12,163 nt of DNA from Limnohabitans sp. (GTDB taxonomy: Bacteria > Pseudomonadota > Gammaproteobacteria > Burkholderiales > Burkholderiaceae_C): the NCBI GenBank assembly GCA_018883305.1, contig VEQI01000065.1:1-12163 (forward strand), given 5' to 3'. Positions 7,199 to 12,163 of the stretch are shown here, piece by piece. The notes below the pieces were generated by a model. That model did no database searches, had not been told where the DNA came from, and saw only the letters and a program-made list of their open reading frames with translations. The position numbers and the translations under genes are program-made. Positions within the stretch are counted from its first letter, which is position 1. Every line of letters starts with the position of its first letter.

Positions 7199-8179
7199 TC
7201 ATTCGGGCTGAATGCCGGCCGCCTTGATCAACTCCACCCACTGCGTCTGGTCCTGGCGCATGCGCCGGGCCATCTCCTCGTGACTCATGGGCTCCAAATC
7301 GGTTGAGAGCGAGGCCAGTTGTGACTTGAGCTCTGGCGTGGCCAAAGCCATCGTCACGGCTTGCTCCAACTTGCTCACCACGGCCGCGGGTGTTCCACTC
7401 GGCGCCACCAAGCCAATCCAGGTCAACAGTTGCACCCCGGGATAACTTTCACTCAAGGTGGGCACGTCCGGCACGGCCGAGCTGCGTCGCCCCGCCGAGA
7501 TGGCCAGCGCCAGCACCTTGCCAGCCTTGACCTGTGGCACCCCGTTGCTCACATCCACAATACCTGCGGAGATCTGCCCGCCCACCAGATCCGTGATGAC
7601 TTGCGGCGTGCCCTTGTAGGGCACGCCAGTGAACTTCGCACCACTGACCCGAGCCAACTGTGCCAACGCCACTTGTGCGCTGGAGGAGCCATACCCCATG
7701 GCCATCGGAGATGCAGACTGTCCTGCTTGTGTCAGAAAACTTTTGAGATCCTTGGTCACGGCATCAGACCGAACCAGCAACATCATGGAGGTGGAGGCCA
7801 CGCCCGCCACCGCCTGAAAGTCACGCAAGGGCTCATAGGGCAAGACTTTGAACAAACCGACATTGGCCGCCAGCGTGGTGCTTGAGCCCGCCAGGAGGGT
7901 ATAGCCATCGGGCTTGGCACGGGCCACATACTGACTGGCAATCACGCCGTTGGCACCTGCACGGTTGTCGATGATGACGGGCTGGCCCAGCACCTTGGTG
8001 AGTGCCTGGGCCACGGGACGAATCACGTTATCGGTGTAACTCCCCGGCCCATAGGGGACCACGATGGTCAAGGCTCGCGACGGATATTCCTGGGCCTGAG
8101 CCGCCCCGAGAGATATCGCACACACCAGGGCCGTCAGGCCCGCCTGCATCCACGTCCAACCTATGTTGAAATGTCTCAT
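7199..8179 (-). CDS. Tripartite tricarboxylate transporter substrate-binding protein (Bug/TctC family)
   Basis: Periplasmic solute-binding protein of the Bug family, which typically captures carboxylates for a TctAB-type transporter. It has 326 residues, the normal length. The first 29 residues form a Sec signal peptide: an N-region with Arg2, a hydrophobic core at about 12-26, and an AQA cleavage motif before Gln30. Family landmarks are YPSRALTIVVPYGPGS (32-47), the IIDNRAGANG loop (74-83), KPDGYTLL and the PYKGTPQ-DLVGGQ region. The ATG at 8179 has AGGCAAGCAG just upstream. It is divergent from a second Bug gene across 74 bases and clearly paralogous to it. No membrane components TctA/TctB lie nearby, which is common for this expanded family in Burkholderiales. 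The ligand cannot be deduced. The cluster suggests the acid activated by the adjacent CoA-transferase. Confidence 0.93.
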   Translation of the reverse strand: MRHFNIGWTWMQAGLTALVCAISLGAAQAQEYPSRALTIVVPYGPGSYTDNVIRPVAQALTKVLGQPVIIDNRAGANGVIASQYVARAKPDGYTLLAGSSTTLAANVGLFKVLPYEPLRDFQAVAGVASTSMMLLVRSDAVTKDLKSFLTQAGQSASPMAMGYGSSSAQVALAQLARVSGAKFTGVPYKGTPQVITDLVGGQISAGIVDVSNGVPQVKAGKVLALAISAGRRSSAVPDVPTLSESYPGVQLLTWIGLVAPSGTPAAVVSKLEQAVTMALATPELKSQLASLSTDLEPMSHEEMARRMRQDQTQWVELIKAAGIQPE

Positions 8180-8190
8180 CTGCTTGCCTC

Positions 8191-8228
8191 TTGTCGAATT
8201 TGTTCCATCTTGTCCTTAAACTTCGACA
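8191..8228. promoter_or_regulatory. Three-part operator candidate, copy 2, between divergent Bug genes
   Basis: TTGTCG (8191-8196), 12 bases, CTTGT (8209-8213), 10 bases, CGACA (8224-8228). Arms extend to a perfect 7-bp inverted repeat, TGTCGAA (8192-8198) and TTCGACA (8222-8228). This is the arrangement seen at 5402-5439, with a one-base difference in the second spacer. It lies in the 74-base gap between the two Bug genes and could control both. As a plus-strand promoter the bases are poor (TTGTCG, 17 bases, CCTTAA), so a regulatory role is more likely than a strong constitutive promoter. Confidence 0.45.
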
Positions 8229-8253
8229 CCGCACAATCCATCAGGAGACACCC

Positions 8254-9225
8254 ATGTTCCAGCCACGACACATCATCACCAAGGTTCTCGCCACTGTGAT
8301 GGGCGCATGCGCCATGGTCGTGGCGGCCCAGGACTTCCCCGCACGCCCCATCACCATCGTGGCGCCCTTCCCCGCCGGTTCGGTCACCGACAACGTCACG
8401 CGGGTGATTGCGCAGTCACTTCAGCAATCTTTGGGTCAGTCGGTGGTGGTGGACAACCGGCCGGGCGCACAAGGCACGGTAGGCGCCGCGTATGTAGCCA
8501 ATGCCAAGCCCGATGGTTACACCCTGTTGATGGGCTCGTCCGTGATGTTCGTGGCCAAACAGTTGATCAAGTCCTTGGCTTACGACCCCGTGCAAAGCTT
8601 CACGCCGGTGTCTGGCGTGGGGTCCACCGCCATGATGTTCATGGTGAATGAGACCTCTCCCATCAAATCGGTGGCCGAATTGGCCAAGGTGGCGGTGCAA
8701 GCCCAGCCACCGGTCACCATGGGCTATGGCTCACCCAGCGGCCAGGTGGCGGCGGCCTTGTTTGGCACCGTCACACATTCGCAACCCGTGCCCGTGAGCT
8801 ACCGCGGCATTCCGCAAGCCATGACAGATTTGGTAGGCGGCCACGTGCAGGTGGCGATTGTCGATATCAGCACCGGACTGGCCCAGGTCAATGCACGCAA
8901 AGCCCGCGCCCTGGCCATCTCGGCGGCAACCCGCTACAGCGGTGCGCCCGAGATCCCCACCTTGCAGGAAAGCTTTCCCCAAGCCGCCGGCACCCTGGAA
9001 ACCATCATCGCCGTGATGGCGCCTGCGGGCACTCCCACCGCCGTGGTGCAACGACTGGATCGCGCGATTCAGGATGCCCTTGCCCGCAGCGAAACGCAGG
9101 CACGGTTTCAGGCGCTGAACACCGCCGTGCTGCCGTTGAATGCCGAACAACTGACCCGCCGCATCGCCTCGGACAACCCCAACTGGGAATCCTTGATGAA
9201 GAAGGCCGGCATCGAGCCGCAATGA
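8254..9225 (+). CDS. Second Bug/TctC-family substrate-binding protein
   Basis: Periplasmic binding protein of 323 residues, paralogous to its divergent neighbour. The two share the layout and many motifs: FPARPITIVAPF at 28-39, GSVTDN, VVDNRPGAQG, KPDGYTLLMGSS, a GYGSPSGQVA stretch and a DLVGGHVQ region. A signal peptide covers about 1-25 (Arg5 and Lys10, hydrophobic core 11-24, cleavage near VAA|Q). The ATG at 8254 is chosen because AGGAG (8243-8247) is six bases upstream. An open extension back to 8191 would run through the operator candidate and spoil the signal peptide. Substitutions in the ligand-facing loops (for example GPGSYTDN against PAGSVTDN) suggest related but not identical ligands. 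No transporter membrane genes are nearby. Confidence 0.93.
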   Translation: MFQPRHIITKVLATVMGACAMVVAAQDFPARPITIVAPFPAGSVTDNVTRVIAQSLQQSLGQSVVVDNRPGAQGTVGAAYVANAKPDGYTLLMGSSVMFVAKQLIKSLAYDPVQSFTPVSGVGSTAMMFMVNETSPIKSVAELAKVAVQAQPPVTMGYGSPSGQVAAALFGTVTHSQPVPVSYRGIPQAMTDLVGGHVQVAIVDISTGLAQVNARKARALAISAATRYSGAPEIPTLQESFPQAAGTLETIIAVMAPAGTPTAVVQRLDRAIQDALARSETQARFQALNTAVLPLNAEQLTRRIASDNPNWESLMKKAGIEPQ

Positions 9226-9280
9226 GACGATGCGTGTCAGGTCAGCTCAGCGGCTGTCAGGCACGCTGCCTCCAGCGTCC

Positions 9281-10048
9281 TCAAGCCTTGTTCCACTGAG
9301 GTTTGCGCTTTTCCGCAAAGGCTTTCAGGCCCTCCTGACCGTCCCGCGTGGCCACCACCGCGCTCACCAGATCCACCGCCTGCGACGCGGCAGCACGATA
9401 CCCCTGGTCCGTGGCGCGGACAAAGGCGGCCTTGCCCATGCGCATCAGCGTGGGCGATTTGGCAGCCAGCACACCTGCCAGTTCACGGGCCTTGTCCATC
9501 AACTGGGCAGCGGGCGCGGTGCGCGCCACCAGCCCCAGGCTGACCGCCTCTTGTGCATCGAACACGCGCCCCGTCATCAGCAAATCGAACGCGCGGTGAC
9601 GCCCCACGATGCGCGGCAGATGGTTGAAGTGAATGGCAGGCAACAAGCCCACTTCCAACTCGGGGTAACCGAAGGTGGCGTCTTCGGCTGCCACGATCAT
9701 GTCGCAAGTGATGGCCACAGACATGCCGCCGCCGCGCACTGCGCCGCTGATGGCTGCAATCACCGGCTTGGACAAACTGGAATTCAATTCAAACAGTTGC
9801 GAATACAACTTGTTGACCACGCGATGCGTGTCTTCGGGAGAGCCGCGCAAAAATTTGGGCAAATCCAGCCCCCCGCTGAAACGACCTGGCACCGCACTGC
9901 CAATGATGATGGCACGCACCTCGGGATCACTCTCGGCCTGACGCAAGCGCGCCATCAGCGTGTCCAGGAGTTCATCGGTGATGCCATTGACCGGCGGGTT
10001 GTCCAGCAGAATTTCGGCGATGTGGTGGTGCAGGCGGTATTGAATCAT
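9281..10048 (-). CDS. Crotonase-fold protein (enoyl-CoA hydratase/isomerase family), one catalytic Glu replaced
   Basis: 255-residue member of the enoyl-CoA hydratase/isomerase superfamily. The two oxyanion-hole regions are recognisable: FSGGLDL at 57-63 and SGAVRGGG at 101-108. YPE places Glu130 at the position of rat hydratase Glu164. The other general acid/base, Glu144 of the rat enzyme, falls on Ser110 (GGGMSVA), and the usual GAGGTQ loop reads AIHFNH (138-143). It may therefore not be an ordinary syn-hydratase; isomerase, thioesterase or hydrolase chemistry is possible. The start is uncertain among ATGs at 10048, 10054 and 10057. 10048 (MIQYRL) fits the family best, and the frame open to 10162 looks non-coding. 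It is transcribed toward the second Bug gene, leaving a 55-base convergent gap, and away from the iclR gene. Confidence 0.9.
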   Translation of the reverse strand: MIQYRLHHHIAEILLDNPPVNGITDELLDTLMARLRQAESDPEVRAIIIGSAVPGRFSGGLDLPKFLRGSPEDTHRVVNKLYSQLFELNSSLSKPVIAAISGAVRGGGMSVAITCDMIVAAEDATFGYPELEVGLLPAIHFNHLPRIVGRHRAFDLLMTGRVFDAQEAVSLGLVARTAPAAQLMDKARELAGVLAAKSPTLMRMGKAAFVRATDQGYRAAASQAVDLVSAVVATRDGQEGLKAFAEKRKPQWNKA

Positions 10049-10117
10049 GGGCATCATCTTAGGGGTTGCACCAAAGTGCGCAAGTCGCCATGTAGGCAGG
10101 CGCACGCTTGCTTGCAC

Positions 10118-10145
10118 GTCGGTGACTCCCGACCTATGCTTGACA
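10118..10145. promoter_or_regulatory. Regulatory gap between crotonase and iclR, weak signals
   Basis: The 135-base divergent gap contains a small dyad GTCGG-N6-CCGAC (10118-10133) and a perfect -35 hexamer TTGACA (10140-10145) on the plus strand. No acceptable -10 lies 16-18 bases further on (around GACAGA). CGACA (10162-10166) and GACAACCAT (10177-10185) echo the right arm of the operator candidates elsewhere in the cluster, but the full three-part arrangement is not present. Confidence 0.2.
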
Positions 10146-10183
10146 CAGACCTTGACTGACACGACAGATTTCCCCTGACAACC

Positions 10184-11002
10184 ATGAATTTGATCAACCT
10201 GGCCTCCGACCTTTCATTGTCATCCGGGCCCACGCATCCCGCTGGCACACAAAGCCTGGGGCGCGGCATCAAGCTCATGCGTGTGATCGCCTCTCGTCCG
10301 CAATTTGGCTGGCGCCTGTCGGACCTGGCAGCGGTGTGTGGTCAGGACCGCGCCACCGTGCACCGCATGCTGGCGTGTCTGGTGGAGGAGCGTCTGGTGG
10401 AACAACGTGCCAGCGACAGGCATTACCTTCCTGGCCCACTGATGTATGAACTGGGATTCGCCTTGTCGGAAAGGACTCAGTTCCAGCGCCGGGTGGAAAG
10501 TGTCGTGCAGACTTTTGCCCGACGCATGGCGGGCATTGCCCTCTTCATGTTGCGCAGCGGTCAGGAGTATGTGTGCACGGCGCGCAGTGGCGCCTTGCCA
10601 CTGACCGGTCTGATGGTGTACCCGGGCACGCGCAAACCCCTGTTCACGTCCGTGGGCGGAGTCGCCATCTTGCAGACCCTGCCCTCGGACGAGGTGCGCC
10701 GCATCTTGCTGGACAACGTCGCGCAGGAAATCGCGCGGCGCGGGAAAGGCCGCTTGCACGCACTCCAGGCCATGCGAGAGCGTTCCGAACTTCATGGATT
10801 TGGCGTCAACCTGGGTGATGTCGTGCCGGGCATTCATGCCTTTGCCGTGCCTGTGCTCGACGCACAAGGCCAAGCGCTGGGAGCGATTTGTCTCATGGGC
10901 ACGCCCGAGCTTTATGGGGAGGAGCGCTTGCAGAGCATCCATCAGGCCTTGTTGGACACGGCCGAGGTGCTGCACCAGGATGCCCGTAAGTTCAATATAT
11001 GA
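10184..11002 (+). CDS. IclR-family transcriptional regulator
   Basis: 272-residue regulator, slightly longer than the usual 240-260. A winged helix-turn-helix occupies about 22-85, with SLGRGIKLMRVI at 24-35 and recognition helix DRATVHRMLACL at 55-66. The effector-binding GAF-like domain covers about 90-265, with the family motif YPGTRKPLFTSVGG at 146-159 and late markers GFGVNLGDVVPGIHAFAVPV (205-224). IclR proteins often act next to the catabolic operon they control and bind an intermediate of the pathway. This one lies between the crotonase gene (divergent) and a 2-hydroxyacid dehydrogenase gene (same strand, 76 bases downstream). It is the only transcription factor of the cluster, so it is the best candidate to bind the repeated motif at 5402 and 8191. 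The Shine-Dalgarno before the ATG is weak. Confidence 0.93.
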   Translation: MNLINLASDLSLSSGPTHPAGTQSLGRGIKLMRVIASRPQFGWRLSDLAAVCGQDRATVHRMLACLVEERLVEQRASDRHYLPGPLMYELGFALSERTQFQRRVESVVQTFARRMAGIALFMLRSGQEYVCTARSGALPLTGLMVYPGTRKPLFTSVGGVAILQTLPSDEVRRILLDNVAQEIARRGKGRLHALQAMRERSELHGFGVNLGDVVPGIHAFAVPVLDAQGQALGAICLMGTPELYGEERLQSIHQALLDTAEVLHQDARKFNI

Positions 11003-11061
11003 AATTACCGAACCTATTCCGGTGACCCCGTTGTCAGCCTTCGATTAAGGTGGCAGACCAC

Positions 11062-11082
11062 GTGAATACGGCCTTGCCATGA
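11062..11082 (+). other. Possible six-codon leader ORF coupled to the 2-hydroxyacid dehydrogenase start
   Basis: A GTG at 11062 preceded by AAGGTGG (11047-11053, 8 bases upstream) opens a six-codon frame (V-N-T-A-L-P). Its TGA at 11080 overlaps the ATG of the next gene as ATGA. The dehydrogenase ATG has no Shine-Dalgarno of its own, so ribosomes could be delivered by this mini-ORF. It could equally be chance. Confidence 0.2.
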
Positions 11083-12163
11083 ACCTTCAATCCGTCATCA
11101 ACCTGGAAGACCTCCGTCACCTGGCACGGCGCAAATTGCCGCGCATCGCCTTCGACTTCATTGATGGCGGGGCCGACGATGAAGCCTGCCTGATCCGAAA
11201 TCGCCAGGCCTTTGGTCGTTACCGTCTACTGCCTCGCTACTTGCGCGATGTCAGCCGCTGCGATCAATCCGTCACCCTGTTCGGCCGCCGCTATGCCAGC
11301 CCTGTCGGCATTTCGCCCACCGGGCTGGCAGGGCTGTTCCGGCCCAATGCAGATCTCATGCTGGCAGCTGCCGCGCGTGAGGCTCAGGTGCCCTTCCTGC
11401 TCTCCAGTGCAGCCAACGCCGCGCTGGAAGATGCACTGCCCGTGGCCCCAGACAACGTCTGGTTCCAGATGTACTGCACCAGCGACGAACACATCAACGC
11501 CGATCTGGTGCAACGCGCCCGGCAAGCACAAGCACCTGTTCTGGTCGTGTCTGTCGATGTGCCGGTGAACTCCAACCGTGAACGCAACAAACGCAATGGC
11601 TTTTCACGCCCGTTTCGCATGACGCCAGGTGTCATGCTTGAAGCGCTAGGACATCCTGCCTGGGTGCTGCGTTATTTGCGGACCGGCGGCATCCCCATGA
11701 TGCGCAACTGGTTGCCCTACGCCAAACCGGGTGCCAGCGCCGGCGAGGTTGCAGACCTGTACGGAACCCTCACACCTGCCCCCATGGTGAGCTGGGACCA
11801 CCTGCGCCGCATCCGCGATGCCTGGTCCGGTCCCCTGGTGATCAAAGGCTTGCTTCATCCGGACGACGCGCGTGAAGCCGTCCGACTGGGTGCCAACGGC
11901 CTGGTTGTCTCCAACCACGGCGGGCGTCAATTGGATGCGGCACCCTCCCCCCTGGAAATGCTGCCGTCCATTCGGCAGGCCGTGGGGCCCGAGGTGCACA
12001 TCATTCTGGACAGTGGCATTCGGCGCGGCTCTGACGTGGTCATTGCGCGTTGCCTGGGCGCTGACTCCGCCATTTTTGGCCGCCCAACCCTCTATGGGGT
12101 GACCGTGGCCGGCCAGGCCGGTGCTGCCCGAGCCCTGCAGTTGATCCGTCAGGAGATCGACAT
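11079..12163 (+). CDS. FMN-dependent 2-hydroxyacid dehydrogenase/oxidase, mandelate dehydrogenase-like, 3' end missing
   Basis: Oxidises a 2-hydroxy acid to the 2-oxo acid using FMN. The first 361 residues are present; the frame is open at the window end, with perhaps 20-50 residues lost. Visible are the N-terminal FIDGGADDE (27-35), SPTGLAG (79-85), Tyr132 (QMY), the flavin lysine Lys256 (IKGLL), the active-site SNHGGRQLD with His280 and Arg283, DSGIRRGSD (311-319) and FGRPTLYG (333-340). PTGLAG, the NRER segment (166-169), KGLL and SPLEML resemble Pseudomonas mandelate dehydrogenase more than spinach glycolate oxidase. The residue matching glycolate oxidase Tyr24 is Phe27. Mandelate dehydrogenase has a membrane-binding insert near 177-215, and the equivalent stretch here (PPF-like SRPFRMTPG, then several Trp and aromatic residues) could serve the same role. 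The ATG at 11079 fits the family start. The gene follows the IclR gene and may be coregulated with it. Confidence 0.92.
   Translation, partial: MNLQSVINLEDLRHLARRKLPRIAFDFIDGGADDEACLIRNRQAFGRYRLLPRYLRDVSRCDQSVTLFGRRYASPVGISPTGLAGLFRPNADLMLAAAAREAQVPFLLSSAANAALEDALPVAPDNVWFQMYCTSDEHINADLVQRARQAQAPVLVVSVDVPVNSNRERNKRNGFSRPFRMTPGVMLEALGHPAWVLRYLRTGGIPMMRNWLPYAKPGASAGEVADLYGTLTPAPMVSWDHLRRIRDAWSGPLVIKGLLHPDDAREAVRLGANGLVVSNHGGRQLDAAPSPLEMLPSIRQAVGPEVHIILDSGIRRGSDVVIARCLGADSAIFGRPTLYGVTVAGQAGAARALQLIRQEID

Noticed and set aside
9230..10159. 309-codon plus-strand frame opposite the crotonase gene
   Set aside because: The crotonase reading on the minus strand has clear family motifs. The plus-strand product has none.

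Overview
The window looks like chromosomal DNA from a betaproteobacterium of the order Burkholderiales, most likely Comamonadaceae or a close relative. This is judged from the gene families and their order and from GC-rich coding. The pointers are phaR directly upstream of rimO, an RNase R that begins at the cold-shock-like domains, and periplasmic Bug/TctC binding proteins with no transporter genes beside them. No database search was possible, so the taxonomic placement is inference.

Left part (1-5320), housekeeping. On the minus strand, reading right to left, are phaR (polyhydroxyalkanoate regulator), rimO (ribosomal protein S12 methylthiotransferase), rnr (RNase R) and the 5' two-thirds or more of a short-chain dehydrogenase that runs off the left edge. 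A single plus-strand tRNA-Leu(CAG) lies between rimO and rnr. Its 5' flank is so close to rnr that the promoters of the two divergent units must overlap. Small hairpins sit in the phaR-rimO and rnr-SDR gaps.

Right part (5400-12163), a catabolic cluster. A class III (CaiB/BaiF) CoA-transferase and a MaoC-type hydratase overlap by ATGA and form one plus-strand operon. Next come two divergent paralogous Bug/TctC solute-binding proteins. After them are a crotonase-fold protein lacking one of the two usual catalytic glutamates (minus strand), an IclR-family regulator and the first 361 codons of an FMN-dependent 2-hydroxyacid dehydrogenase resembling mandelate dehydrogenase (both plus strand). A plausible reading is uptake of an organic acid, activation to a CoA thioester, hydration and further breakdown, controlled by the IclR protein. 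The substrate cannot be read from the sequence.

The most interesting structure outside genes is a three-part motif shared by two promoter regions: upstream of the CoA-transferase (5402-5439) and between the two Bug genes (8191-8228). Each has TTGTCG, then 12 bases, CTTGT, then 9 or 10 bases, then CGACA. This is two direct half-sites plus one inverted, the general arrangement described for some IclR-family operators. It suggests that the linked IclR regulator controls both units. I saw no mobile element, CRISPR array, defence system or phage gene. Apart from this putative regulon, the window holds recognisable families.
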